Positions 26,846-35,458 of a stretch of 64,000 nt of DNA are shown here, one piece after another. Position numbers and translations under genes: made by a program. The stretch comes from DASSKK01 sp035690495. GTDB lineage: Bacteria > Actinomycetota > Actinomycetes > Propionibacteriales > Nocardioidaceae. The stretch lies in contig DASSKK010000061.1 of assembly GCA_035690495.1 (NCBI GenBank), positions 1 through 64,000 of the forward strand. The letters are read 5' to 3'. Position 1 is the first letter of the stretch, and each line of letters opens with the position of its first letter. The notes under the pieces are model-generated. The model saw nothing but the letters and a program-made list of their open reading frames with translations, searched no databases and was not told where the DNA came from.

Positions 26846-28234
26846 ATGACTGCATCCACGCCCCAGGAGCTCGTCGAGCACGCACTGACGACCTCGCGGT
26901 CCGACCACTGCGTGGCGATCGTCGAGGACTCCACCAGCGCGAACCTCCGCTGGGCGAACAACACCATGACCACCAACGGCGTGATGCACGACGTGAGGGT
27001 CACCGTCGTGGCGATGCACGGCGTCGGTGAGGGCGTCGCGTCCGGTTCGGTGTCGGGAAGCGCCGCGTCGGGCGAGCAGGTCACCCGCATCGTCGAGGCG
27101 GCCGACGCCGCGGCCGCCCAGAGCCGCCCGGCCGAGGACGCGGCGGAGCCGGTGGCGGGTGGTGCGTGTGCGGACTGGCTCGACCCCTCGGCGGAGACCT
27201 CGATCGACGTCTACGCCGACTTCGCACCCACCGTCGGCGAGGCATTCGCACGCGCCCGCGCCGAGAAGCGGCTGCTGTACGGCTTCGTCGACCACGACAT
27301 GACCACGACGTACCTCGGGTCCGACACCGGTCTGCGGCTGCGGCACGTCCAGCCCACCGGCCACTACGGATGCACCGCCAAGACCGCCGACCTGTCTGCC
27401 AGCGCCTGGGTCGGCGGCGCGACCCGCGACTTCACCGACGTCGACGCCTCGGACATGGAGGCCGAGCTGGTGCGGAGGCTCGGATGGGCCGAGCGGCGCG
27501 TCGATCTGCCCGCCGGGCGCTACGACACGATCCTGCCGCCCACGGCGGTGTCGGACCTGATGATCTACCTGTACTGGAGCGCCTCTGCCCGTGATGCCTT
27601 CGACGGCCAGACCGTCTTCTCCCGGCGGGGCGGCGGCACCAGGATCGGCGAGCGGCTCTCGAAACGGTCGGTACAGGTGTACTCCGATCCGTCCTACCCG
27701 GGACTGTCGGCGATGCCGTTCACGACGGCTGCCGCAAGCGACAGCATCGAGAGCGCCTTCGACAACGGCCTGCCTCTGGAGCGCACCGACTGGGTGCGCG
27801 ACGGGGTCCTGCAGGCGCTGCTGAACAACCGGCACTCCGCCGGCCTCACCGCACAGGCCGTCACGCCGTACATCGACAACCTGGTGGTCGGCGTGGACGG
27901 CGCCGACGGGTCTGCTGAGGACCTCGCCGCGACGATGGAGCGGGGGCTGCTGCTGACGTGCCTGTGGTACATCCGCGAGGTCGACCCGCAGACCCTGCTG
28001 CTGACCGGGCTGACCCGGGACGGCGTCTACCTCGTCGAGAACGGCGAGGTGACCGGCGCGGTGAACAACTTCCGGTTCAACGAGAGCCCGGTGGACCTGC
28101 TCGACCGGTTCTCCCACGCCTCGGCCACGGTGCCGAGCTTCTCCCGGGAGTGGGGCGACTACTTCAGCCGCACCGCGACCCCCGCGCTCCGGGTGCCGGA
28201 CTTCAACATGTCCACGGTCTCCCAGGCCCAGTAG
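26846..28234 (+). CDS. tldE: Metalloprotease partner subunit TldE/PmbA
   Basis: 462 residues of the TldD/PmbA family without an HExxxH motif, so it is the non-catalytic partner that completes the TldD-TldE chamber. GGGAGG precedes the ATG by seven bases. Family-typical segments include STSANLRWANNTMTTNG, GRYDTILPPTAVSDLM, TRIGERLSKRSVQVYSDP and the final FSREWGDYF region. A much longer open frame upstream is the shadow of tldD. The stop lies nine bases from the convergent serine hydrolase stop. Confidence 0.92.
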   Translation: MTASTPQELVEHALTTSRSDHCVAIVEDSTSANLRWANNTMTTNGVMHDVRVTVVAMHGVGEGVASGSVSGSAASGEQVTRIVEAADAAAAQSRPAEDAAEPVAGGACADWLDPSAETSIDVYADFAPTVGEAFARARAEKRLLYGFVDHDMTTTYLGSDTGLRLRHVQPTGHYGCTAKTADLSASAWVGGATRDFTDVDASDMEAELVRRLGWAERRVDLPAGRYDTILPPTAVSDLMIYLYWSASARDAFDGQTVFSRRGGGTRIGERLSKRSVQVYSDPSYPGLSAMPFTTAAASDSIESAFDNGLPLERTDWVRDGVLQALLNNRHSAGLTAQAVTPYIDNLVVGVDGADGSAEDLAATMERGLLLTCLWYIREVDPQTLLLTGLTRDGVYLVENGEVTGAVNNFRFNESPVDLLDRFSHASATVPSFSREWGDYFSRTATPALRVPDFNMSTVSQAQ

Positions 28235-28243
28235 CAGGAGCCG

Positions 28244-29578
28244 TCAGCCGGGGATCGGGGCGGCGGGGTCGTAGGGCACCCGGGTGTAGACGAACGTCGC
28301 GCAGACCAGATGGTTGGGCGTGCCGTCGTCGTTGCGCACCACCCGCAGGACCTCGCCGTGGTGGTAGCCGCGGGTGCCGAGGAAGGTCCCGTCGGGCTGC
28401 TGCGCGAACCGGTGCCGCTCCACGCCGCTGCCCGGCATCGTCACGCGGACCTCGTGCCCGTCCCAGCTGAACGCGTGCGAGGTGTTGCCCCAGTGCCACA
28501 GCCCGAGGATCTCGGACACGGCCGCGGGCAGCTCCTCGACGGGGCGCCACGGCTCGGCGATCGTTCCCTCCAGCTCCTCCAGGGTGTCGAGGAGGTCGGT
28601 CGCGAGCCCGTCGGTGCGCAGTCCGGCGGTGCCGTTGGCGAGCACCACCGCACCGGTACGTCGTAGGGGATCGACGAACAGGGCGGCGAGGAAACCCGGC
28701 ATCGAGCCGGTGTGACCGAACAGCACTCCCGCGCCGCCGTGAACCATCTGGAAACCGAGTCCGTGCGCGCTGCCCATCGCCCCCGCGTACGACGCGGCCT
28801 GCGGCGTGCTCATCTCGGCGAGCGTCTCCGCGCCGAGCACCTCGGGATGCCCGTCGAGCAGGAACGCGGCGTATCTGGCCAGGTCCGTGACCGTGCTCCA
28901 GACCTGGCCGGCCGGGGCCATCGCCCCGGAGTCGTGTGCCGGCTCCTCGGTCAGCGTGCCCGCGAAGTGGTGCACGCTGTAGCCGGTCGCGGCCGGCGGC
29001 TGCGGCAGGTACGTCGTGCGCCTCATCCCCAAAGGCCGCAGGATCCGCTGCTCGACCTGTTCCCACCAGGACGTGCCCCGGTGCCGGGCGACGACCTCCC
29101 CGAGCAACGCGAAGCCGACGTTGGAGTAGTGGAAGGTGGCGCCGGCGGCGAAGGGCGGCGTCTGGTCGTCCAGCGACTCGGCCAGCTCCTCGAACGACCG
29201 CCCGGGACTGCGTTCCCACCAGGAGCCGGCCGGCTCCGAGTGCATTCCGGTCGCGTGCGCGAGCAGTCCGCGCAACGTGCGGTCGGCGTACCTGATCCCG
29301 GGAAGGTGCTTCTCCAGCGGGTCGTTCAGGTCGAGGGCTCCCTCGTCGCGCAGCTGGAGCACGAGTACCGCGACGAGCGTCTTGGTGATCGAGCCGATGC
29401 GGTACTGCACGTCGGGACCCGTCTCGAAGCCGGCCAGGCCGCTGATCGCGCCGGTCCACGCCAGAGAGCCGTTCCGCACTACTCCTGCCGCGATCGAGGG
29501 CAGCCTGCCCTCGGTCTGTTCGCGGGCCAGCAGCACCTCGAGCCGTCGGGCGGTGAGGTCAGCGACCGGTGCGGTCAC
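28244..29578 (-). CDS. Serine hydrolase (beta-lactamase / class C family)
   Basis: 444 residues. The SxxK motif is in GSITKTLVAVL (about residue 62), YxN in FHYSNVGFALLGEV, and the third motif is GHTGSMPGF. There is no signal peptide, so a cytoplasmic esterase, amidase or peptidase is more likely than a secreted beta-lactamase. A C-terminal beta-rich domain of about 110 residues follows the hydrolase part. The GTG at 29578 overlaps the gcvP stop (GTGA), so it is translated together with gcvP; a longer form to 29638 lies inside gcvP and is rejected. Substrate unknown. Confidence 0.87.
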   Translation of the reverse strand: MTAPVADLTARRLEVLLAREQTEGRLPSIAAGVVRNGSLAWTGAISGLAGFETGPDVQYRIGSITKTLVAVLVLQLRDEGALDLNDPLEKHLPGIRYADRTLRGLLAHATGMHSEPAGSWWERSPGRSFEELAESLDDQTPPFAAGATFHYSNVGFALLGEVVARHRGTSWWEQVEQRILRPLGMRRTTYLPQPPAATGYSVHHFAGTLTEEPAHDSGAMAPAGQVWSTVTDLARYAAFLLDGHPEVLGAETLAEMSTPQAASYAGAMGSAHGLGFQMVHGGAGVLFGHTGSMPGFLAALFVDPLRRTGAVVLANGTAGLRTDGLATDLLDTLEELEGTIAEPWRPVEELPAAVSEILGLWHWGNTSHAFSWDGHEVRVTMPGSGVERHRFAQQPDGTFLGTRGYHHGEVLRVVRNDDGTPNHLVCATFVYTRVPYDPAAPIPG

Positions 29579-32532
29579 CGGCCCGCCCCGGTGTCGTCGC
29601 TGGCCTCGGTGAACGCTTCGGGGGGCGGGCACGCGCACACCAGGTTCCGGTCGCCGTAGGCCTGGTCCACCCGCGCCACCGGTGGCCAGTACTTGTCGGG
29701 GTCGTAGCCCGCAGGGAACACCGCGGTCTCGCGCGAGTAGCCGCGATCCCAGTCCTCACTCAGGGCTCGGGCGGTGTGCGGCGCGCCGCGCAACGGTGAC
29801 TCCTCGGCGCTCCACTCCCCCGCGGCCACCCGGTCGATCTCCCCCTTGATCGCGGTCATCGCGTCGACGAACCGGTCCAGCTCCGCCAGGTCCTCGGACT
29901 CGGTCGGCTCGACCATCAGGGTGCCCGCCACCGGGAAGCTCATCGTCGGGGCGTGGAAGCCGTAGTCGATCAGCCGCTTGGCGACGTCCTCGACGCTCAC
30001 GCCCGTCGCCTTGGTCAGCGGGCGCAGGTCGAGGATGCACTCGTGGGCCACCAGCCCGCCGTGGCCGCGGTAGAGCACCGGGTAGTGCTCCTCGAGCCTG
30101 TTGGCGACGTAGTTGGCCGACAGCACCGCCACCGCCGTCGCCTCCGACAGCCCCTCGGCGCCCATCATCGCCACGTACGCCCATGAGATCGGCAGGATCC
30201 CCGCGGAGCCGTACGGTGCGGCGCTGACCGGTCCGACTCCGTCGCGCTGCTCCTGGTCGGGATGCGCCGGATGGGTGGGAAGGTACGGCGCGAGGTGCGC
30301 CCGCACTCCGATCGGTCCGACTCCCGGTCCTCCCCCGCCGTGCGGGATGCAGAACGTCTTGTGGAGGTTCAGGTGCGACACGTCTCCGCCGAACTCGCCC
30401 GGCTTGGCGAAGCCGAGCAGCGCGTTGAGGTTCGCGCCGTCGACGTACACCTGCCCGCCGTGGTCGTGCACGATCCGGCACAGGTCGTCGATGCCGTCCT
30501 CGTAGGCCCCGTGCGTGGACGGGTAGGTCAGCATGATCGCGCCGAGCCGGTCGGCGTGCTCCTCGCAGCGTGCCCGCAGGTCGTCGACGTCGACCCGGCC
30601 GTCATCGGCGGCCTTGACGACGACCACCCGCATCCCGGCCATCACCGCAGAGGCCGCGTTCGTGCCGTGCGCGGAGGACGGGATCAGGCAGACGTCGCGG
30701 TGCGGCTCGTCGGACGCACGGTTCGCGTCGTGGTAGGCGCGGATCGCCATCAGACCGGCGAGTTCCCCCTGCGACCCGGCGTTCGGCTGGAGCGACACCC
30801 GGTCGTAGCCGGTCACCTCGGCCAGCCACCGCTCCAGGTCCGCGATCAGCGTGGCGTAGCCCCGGCTGTCCTCGAAGGGCGCGAACGGGTGCACGTCGGC
30901 GAAACCGGGAAGGCCGATCGGCTCCATCTCGGTGGTGGCGTTCAGCTTCATCGTGCACGAGCCGAGCGGGATCATCCCCCGGTCCAGTGCGTAGTCGCGT
31001 GCCGACAACCGCCGCAGGTAGCGCAGCATGGCGGTCTCGGAGCGATGGCTGTTGAACACCTCGTGGGTCAGGTACGGCGTCTCGCGTCGCAGGTCGCCGG
31101 GAAGCTCGTCTGCGACGCGAGCGTCCAGCGACTCGAGGTCGATCCCGTCGTCGGTTGAGCTTGCGTCTTCGTCGGTTGAGCTTGTCGGAACCCCGAAGGC
31201 CGTGAGCACCGCCTCGAGCGTGGCGCGACGGGTGGTCTCCGAGGTGGACACTCCCACCGTGTCGGCGTCGACGAGCCGGAGGTGTACGCCGTGCGCGCGG
31301 GCTGCGTCGACCACACGGGACGCCCGGCCGGGAACCTGCACGCTGAGGGTGTCGAAGAACCGTTCGTGCGCCAGCCCGAGGCCTGCCTCGCGCAGCGCGG
31401 CGGCAAGCACGGCCGCGTACCTGTGGGTGCGCAGGGCGATGTTCCGCAGCCCGTCGGGGCCGTGGTAGACGGCGTACATCGACGCGACGACGGCGAGCAG
31501 CACCTGGGCGGTGCAGATGTTCGAGGTCGCCCGGTCGCGGCGGATGTGCTGCTCACGCGTCTGCAGCGCCAGCCGGTAGGCGGGCCGGCCCTCGGCGTCG
31601 ACGGAGACCCCGACCAGCCGGCCAGGCAGGTGCCGCTCGAGCCCGTCCCGGACCGCCATGAACCCCGCGTGCGGTCCGCCGTAGAACAGTGGGACCCCGA
31701 AGCGCTGGCTGGAGCCGACGACCAGGTCGGCCCCCATCGCCCCGGGAGCCTCCAGCAGGGTCAGCGCGAGCAGGTCGGCGGCGACGACGGCCATCGCCCC
31801 GCGTTCGTGCGCCGACTCGATGAGCGGCCGTGGGTCGAGGATGCCGCCGTCGGCGCCGGGATACTGCACCAGCACCGCGCACAGCTCGCCCTCGGGCAGG
31901 CCGTCAGCCAGGTCTGCCACCACCACAGGGATGCCCATCGCCTCGGCGCGCGTGCGGACCACGGCTATCGTCTGGGGAAGCGCGTTGGCGTCAACAACGA
32001 ACACCGTCGAAGGATCCGCGCTCTTGCGGGCGCGGCGCACGAGCGTCATGGCTTCGGCGGCCGCGGTGCCCTCGTCGAGCAGCGACGCGTTCGCGGTGGG
32101 CAGACCGGTGAGGTCCGCGACCATCGTCTGGAAGTTCAGCAACGCCTCGAGGCGACCTTGGGAGATCTCCGGCTGGTACGGCGTGTAGGCGGTGTACCAG
32201 CTCGGGTCCTCCAGGACGTTGCGGCGCACGACCGCAGGGGTCAGCGTGCCGTGGTAGCCGAGTCCGATCATCGACTCGTGGACGTCGTTGGCGTCGGCCA
32301 GCTCGCGCAGCCGGCGGGCTGCCTCTCGTTCGGTGAGGGGGGCAGGCAGATCGAGTGCAGTCGTGTCGCGGATCCCTGCCGGAACGGCCGCCGACATCAA
32401 GGCGTCGAGCGACTCGAAACCCACCACGTCGAGCATCCGCCGGATCTCGTCGGGGTCCGGCCCTACATGGCGGCGTACGAATGCGTCGGCCGCATCGAGA
32501 TGCGGCAACAAGGGGTGGTCGGACACGACCAC
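29575..32532 (-). CDS. gcvP: Glycine dehydrogenase (decarboxylating), P protein
   Basis: 985 residues. PLP-dependent P protein of the glycine cleavage system; it decarboxylates glycine and passes the aminomethyl group to lipoyl-GcvH. The N-terminal half starts RHVGPDPDEIRRMLDVVGFE; the PLP lysine lies in NLHKTFCIPHGGGGPGVGP in the C-terminal half. Between the halves, residues about 448-461 read VPTSSTD-EDASSTD, two units of a 21-bp DNA repeat that is absent from normal GcvP. The homologous order in M. tuberculosis is gcvH-garA-Rv1828-Rv1829-Rv1830-gcvB, matched here. GTG start; the preceding 80 bases hold a 23-bp tandem repeat. Confidence 0.95.
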   Translation of the reverse strand: MVVSDHPLLPHLDAADAFVRRHVGPDPDEIRRMLDVVGFESLDALMSAAVPAGIRDTTALDLPAPLTEREAARRLRELADANDVHESMIGLGYHGTLTPAVVRRNVLEDPSWYTAYTPYQPEISQGRLEALLNFQTMVADLTGLPTANASLLDEGTAAAEAMTLVRRARKSADPSTVFVVDANALPQTIAVVRTRAEAMGIPVVVADLADGLPEGELCAVLVQYPGADGGILDPRPLIESAHERGAMAVVAADLLALTLLEAPGAMGADLVVGSSQRFGVPLFYGGPHAGFMAVRDGLERHLPGRLVGVSVDAEGRPAYRLALQTREQHIRRDRATSNICTAQVLLAVVASMYAVYHGPDGLRNIALRTHRYAAVLAAALREAGLGLAHERFFDTLSVQVPGRASRVVDAARAHGVHLRLVDADTVGVSTSETTRRATLEAVLTAFGVPTSSTDEDASSTDDGIDLESLDARVADELPGDLRRETPYLTHEVFNSHRSETAMLRYLRRLSARDYALDRGMIPLGSCTMKLNATTEMEPIGLPGFADVHPFAPFEDSRGYATLIADLERWLAEVTGYDRVSLQPNAGSQGELAGLMAIRAYHDANRASDEPHRDVCLIPSSAHGTNAASAVMAGMRVVVVKAADDGRVDVDDLRARCEEHADRLGAIMLTYPSTHGAYEDGIDDLCRIVHDHGGQVYVDGANLNALLGFAKPGEFGGDVSHLNLHKTFCIPHGGGGPGVGPIGVRAHLAPYLPTHPAHPDQEQRDGVGPVSAAPYGSAGILPISWAYVAMMGAEGLSEATAVAVLSANYVANRLEEHYPVLYRGHGGLVAHECILDLRPLTKATGVSVEDVAKRLIDYGFHAPTMSFPVAGTLMVEPTESEDLAELDRFVDAMTAIKGEIDRVAAGEWSAEESPLRGAPHTARALSEDWDRGYSRETAVFPAGYDPDKYWPPVARVDQAYGDRNLVCACPPPEAFTEASDDTGAGR
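31150..31191 (-). repeat. Two 21-bp direct repeats inside gcvP
   Basis: Tandem units at 31150-31170 and 31171-31191, each beginning GTCGGTTGAGCTTG on the plus strand. On the gcvP strand they encode the heptads VPTSSTD and EDASSTD. They are related to the repeat at 63388-63450 in scpB (shared core TTGAGC-T/C-TG). Confidence 0.75.
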
Positions 32533-32570
32533 TCACGCTACACCGCGGGACTGACGGGCGTCCGGCGGCC

Positions 32571-32614
32571 AATGGGCGGGGAGGTGGGGGACGAATGGGC
32601 GGGGAGGTGGGGGG
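32571..32614. repeat. 23-bp tandem repeat between gcvP and merR
   Basis: Two units starting at 32571 and 32594, each beginning AATGGGCGGGGAGGTGGGGG. The same unit, inverted and with a 21-bp period, lies at 43544-43585 inside the hydrolase-aminotransferase gene. Here it occupies the short space between the gcvP start and the merR stop. Confidence 0.8.
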
Positions 32615-33229
32615 CTACCCCGTCATCCGGGCGCGGCGGCGTGCGGCCAGCTCGTCGCCGGCCCGCTCCTCCGGCTCGGCAGCGACGCGCTCGCTGGGCA
32701 GCTCCGAGAGCGAGCCCTCGATCTCGCGCCAGACACCGCCGATCGCGATCCCGAACACGCCCTGGCCACCTTGCAGCAGATCGATGACCTCGTCGCTGTT
32801 GGTGCACTCGTAGACGCTGGCGCCGTCGCTCATCAAGGTGACCTGGGTCAGGTCCTCGGTGCCACGACGCCGCAGGTGCTGCACGGCCGTGCGGATCTGC
32901 TGCAGCGAGATGCCCGCGTCGAGCAGTCGCTTGATCACCTTGAGCAGCAGGATGTCCTGGAAGGAGTAGAGACGCTGGGTCCCGGATCCGGTCGCGCCGC
33001 GGACGGTCGGCTCGATCAGACCGGTGCGGGCCCAGTAGTCGAGCTGCCGATAGGTGATCCCCGCGGCGTTGCACACCGTCGGCCCGCGGTAGCCGACGTC
33101 GCTCGGCAGCGGGGAGACGTCGTCGTCGAAGAGCAGGCCCTGGGCGTCGGCCGCCGCGGCCGCCTGCTCGTCAGCCGCACCTCGGGCGCGGGCCCTCTCG
33201 CCTGCTGACTTGTCGCTGATCCCGCTCAC
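32615..33229 (-). CDS. MerR-family regulator (Rv1830-like)
   Basis: 204 residues. MerR DNA-binding domain at about 45-115 (GYRGPTVCNAAGITYRQLDY, then WARTGLIEPTVRG, LYSFQDILLLKVIKRLLDAG), a linking helix, and a C-terminal effector region (SVYECTNSDEVIDLLQGGQG, then VFGIAIGGVWREIE). It is the positional and sequence counterpart of M. tuberculosis Rv1830, reported as a cell-division/growth regulator in mycobacteria. The N-terminal 40 residues are Ala-rich. A clear promoter (33351-33379) and a 17-bp palindrome (33419-33435) precede it. The Rv1831-like gene found before gcvB in M. tuberculosis is absent here. Confidence 0.9.
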   Translation of the reverse strand: MSGISDKSAGERARARGAADEQAAAAADAQGLLFDDDVSPLPSDVGYRGPTVCNAAGITYRQLDYWARTGLIEPTVRGATGSGTQRLYSFQDILLLKVIKRLLDAGISLQQIRTAVQHLRRRGTEDLTQVTLMSDGASVYECTNSDEVIDLLQGGQGVFGIAIGGVWREIEGSLSELPSERVAAEPEERAGDELAARRRARMTG

Positions 33230-33350
33230 CGAAGACCTCTTTCGTCGGCTCCGCTCTGTTTGTCGCTCCGGGGAAGCCGCCTCGGCGGTGGAACGCCGAT
33301 CGTGCTCCCGGCCGGGAGCACAGCGGTGGAGTTACAGCGAAGACACTTCC

Positions 33351-33379
33351 AAGGTAGGGGGCCGGGCGAGGCGGGTCAA
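33351..33379 (-). promoter_or_regulatory. Promoter of the Rv1830-like merR gene
   Basis: On the minus strand TTGACC (33379-33374), 17 bases, TACCTT (33356-33351): a near-consensus housekeeping promoter. It gives a leader of about 115 bases before the GTG/ATG region of merR. Confidence 0.62.
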
Positions 33380-33418
33380 TCACGTCGGCGACCGCCGCTC
33401 CGGCGTGTCGCAACTCTC

Positions 33419-33435
33419 AACCTCTACTAGAGGTT
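33419..33435. promoter_or_regulatory. MerR-type palindromic operator candidate
   Basis: AACCTCTACTAGAGGTT, perfect 8-bp arms around one base, resembling the ACCTC...GAGGT half-sites of many MerR operators. It lies about 40 bases upstream of the merR -35 box in the 311-base gap between bfn and merR. The rest of that gap shows no gene. Confidence 0.5.
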
Positions 33436-33540
33436 TAAGCGGTGCTCCCGCGCCCGGCCGCCAAGGCCGAGACTCGAAGGCGTACCGGGGTTGTACGTCG
33501 AGAGTCGAGAACGCCGGGAGCCGGGATGCGGGGGTGCCGC

Positions 33541-34008
33541 TTAGCGGGATTCGAAGTCTTCGGGGGTGACATGGTCGAGAAACTCGCGGAACTTCTCGAC
33601 CTCCTCGTCCTGCTCGGCCGGAATCTCGAGCCCCGCCTCGTCGAGCACGTCCTCCGCGCAGACGATCCGCGACCCGGTTCGCAGCGCGAGGGCGATCGAG
33701 TCCGACGGCCGCGCGCCGACCTCGATGCCCGAGGCGAAGACGAGCTGGGCGTAGTAGATCCCGTCCTTCATCTCGGTGATGCGGACCTCGGACAGCTCGT
33801 TGCCGGTGGCCGCCAGCAGGTCCTTGATCAGATCGTGGGTCAACGGCCGCGGCGGCACCACGCCTTGCTGGGCGAAGGCGATCGCGGTCGCCTCCACCGC
33901 TCCGATCCAGATCACCAGGTAGCGCTCCCCGGTGGACTCGCGCAGCAGCACGATGGGCTGGTTGGACGGCATCTCGACGCGGACACCGACGACGTCTACT
34001 TCACGCAC
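33541..34008 (-). CDS. Bifunctional nuclease family protein (DUF151, Rv1829-like)
   Basis: 155 residues. The DUF151 domain covers most of the protein: MREVDVVGVRVEMPSNQPIV, YLVIWIGAVEATAIAFAQQG and ARPSDSIALALRTGSRIVCAEDVL. Plant and Thermotoga members have been described as nucleases or folding partners; in actinobacteria the role is unclear, though the gene is fixed between ftsR and the Rv1830-like gene. GTG start at 34008, 42 bases after ftsR, probably the same transcript. The C-terminal 25 residues are acidic. Confidence 0.9.
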   Translation of the reverse strand: MREVDVVGVRVEMPSNQPIVLLRESTGERYLVIWIGAVEATAIAFAQQGVVPPRPLTHDLIKDLLAATGNELSEVRITEMKDGIYYAQLVFASGIEVGARPSDSIALALRTGSRIVCAEDVLDEAGLEIPAEQDEEVEKFREFLDHVTPEDFESR

Positions 34009-34050
34009 ACGGACACACTACCCCGCACGCGAAAGGCTGCCGGGACGCCT

Positions 34051-34782
34051 CTAGCCGCGTCGCAAACCCGCCTTCACGAGACTTGCGTGCAGCTTCACCG
34101 ACATCGCCGCGAGCTCGCGGACGGCCTCCTCCGCACGGGCTGCTGCTCCCGCGTCGCGGCCTCGCCGGATCGGCGCGACGACCTGCTCGACCAGCCCGAC
34201 CTCGCGGTCGGCAGCCGTCTTGAAAGCCCGCAGGTGGCGTGGCTCGAGACCGAAGCCAGCCAGCTCGGCGACGGTCTTCGCGATCACCAGCGCGTCCCCG
34301 TCGAAGTGCTTGGAACCGGGGCGCATCCGCACCATGCCGAACGACTCGAGCTCGCCCAGCATTGCCTCGTCGATTCCGGCGGCCGCGACGAGCTCCTTGC
34401 GGGAGATGCGGAGCTCCGGCCCGCCCGCCGCGAACGCCTCCGGCGAAGGCAGACCGTCGGGTGAGAGCACCACGCGGGGCACCTGGGGCCCCGGGCCCGC
34501 CGGCGGCGGCAGCTCGAGGCCCCGGTCGCTGGCGTCGAGGTGCTCCTTGATCACCTTCAGCGGGAGGTACTGCTCCCGCTGGGCGGTGAGGACGTAACGC
34601 AGCCGCTCCACGTCGCGCCGGGTGTACTTGCGATAGCCGGCGGGTGTCCGTTCGGGCTCGACCAGCCCCTCTGCCTCGAGGAAGCGGATCTTCGAGTGGC
34701 TGATACCGGGAAAGTCCTCGGACAGCTGGGCGAGGACCTCACCGATGCTCATCCGCCCCCGTGGGGCGGGTGACGAGCTCAC
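34051..34782 (-). CDS. ftsR: MerR-family cell-division regulator FtsR (Rv1828-like)
   Basis: 243 residues. N-terminal MerR domain (MSIGEVLAQLSEDFPGISHS, then KIRFLEAEGLVEPERTPAGY and RKYTRRDVERLRYVLTAQRE), a Pro/Gly-rich linker near residue 90, and a C-terminal ligand-like domain (ISRKELVAAAGIDEAMLGEL, FGLEPRHLRAFKTAADREVG). Corynebacterium FtsR and M. tuberculosis Rv1828 have this form; FtsR activates ftsZ expression. The GTG at 34782 overlaps the garA stop (GTGA); an ATG ten codons in is an alternative. Confidence 0.92.
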   Translation of the reverse strand: MSSSPAPRGRMSIGEVLAQLSEDFPGISHSKIRFLEAEGLVEPERTPAGYRKYTRRDVERLRYVLTAQREQYLPLKVIKEHLDASDRGLELPPPAGPGPQVPRVVLSPDGLPSPEAFAAGGPELRISRKELVAAAGIDEAMLGELESFGMVRMRPGSKHFDGDALVIAKTVAELAGFGLEPRHLRAFKTAADREVGLVEQVVAPIRRGRDAGAAARAEEAVRELAAMSVKLHASLVKAGLRRG

Positions 34783-35327
34783 TGGGCGCTGCCCGCTCCT
34801 GCATGGCTGGCGAAGTAGACCAGCCGGAACTTGCCGATCTGCACCTCGTCGCCGCCCTGCAGCGCGACCTCGTCGATGCGGTCGCGGTTCACGTAGGTGC
34901 CGTTCAGGCTGCCCACGTCGGCGACGCGGTAGCCGTCGTCGCTGCGGCGGAACTCGGCGTGCCTGCGGGAGACGGTCACGTCGTCGAGGAAGATCTCGCT
35001 GTCGGGATGCCGGCCGGCCGTCACCACCTCGGTGTCGAGCAGGAACCGGCTGCCCGCGCTCGGTCCGCGCTGCACCACGAGCAGGGCGCTGCCGGGCGGC
35101 AGCGCGTCGACAGCGGCGGCGTCGGCAGGGTTCAACGAGCGCTCCTCACGGTGCTCGGCGTCCTTGCTCGGGGCTCCGAACGTGATCGTCGAGGTGGATT
35201 CCCCCTGCGTCGTCGCGTCCGGTCCCGAGGTCTCGGGCCCCGCGCCGGTGGCGAGCCGGTGCCCGCATTGGGAGCAGAACTTCGCGTCGTCGGGGTTCTG
35301 ATGACCGCACTCGGTGCAGAACGGCAT
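34779..35327 (-). CDS. garA: GarA-type FHA protein with N-terminal zinc ribbon
   Basis: 182 residues. Residues 1-22 hold a zinc ribbon (CTECGHQNPDDAKFCSQCG), followed by a linker with a Thr/Ser-rich stretch (ESTSTITFG) and the FHA domain at about 85-165 (TAGRHPDSEIFLDDVTVSRR, SLNGTYVN). GarA/OdhI proteins bind and inhibit 2-oxoglutarate dehydrogenase when unphosphorylated and are controlled by PknB/PknG through an N-terminal TT motif; whether the STSTIT stretch serves that purpose is inference. GGGGAGG precedes the ATG at 35327; a longer form from 35351 is less likely. Same place as Rv1827 next to gcvH. Confidence 0.9.
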   Translation of the reverse strand: MPFCTECGHQNPDDAKFCSQCGHRLATGAGPETSGPDATTQGESTSTITFGAPSKDAEHREERSLNPADAAAVDALPPGSALLVVQRGPSAGSRFLLDTEVVTAGRHPDSEIFLDDVTVSRRHAEFRRSDDGYRVADVGSLNGTYVNRDRIDEVALQGGDEVQIGKFRLVYFASHAGAGSAQ

Positions 35328-35363
35328 CGTGCCTCCCCAGTCTCGTGGCATCTGGCAAAACCC

Positions 35364-35401
35364 TCAACCGCGAGTCGAGGTTGACGGTCGGCTCGAACCT
35401 A
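35364..35401 (-). promoter_or_regulatory. Probable garA promoter with inverted repeat
   Basis: A -10-like TAGGTT on the minus strand (35401-35396) is followed by the inverted repeat TCAACC-N9-GGTTGA (35364-35384), in the 131-base gap between gcvH and garA. The half-site resembles that of the MerR-type palindrome at 33419. The -35 region is weak. Confidence 0.35.
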
Positions 35402-35458
35402 TCAGGTCCGCAGAAGCCGCCCGGCGGGACAGAGCCGATCAGGCGCGGAAAATCGTGC

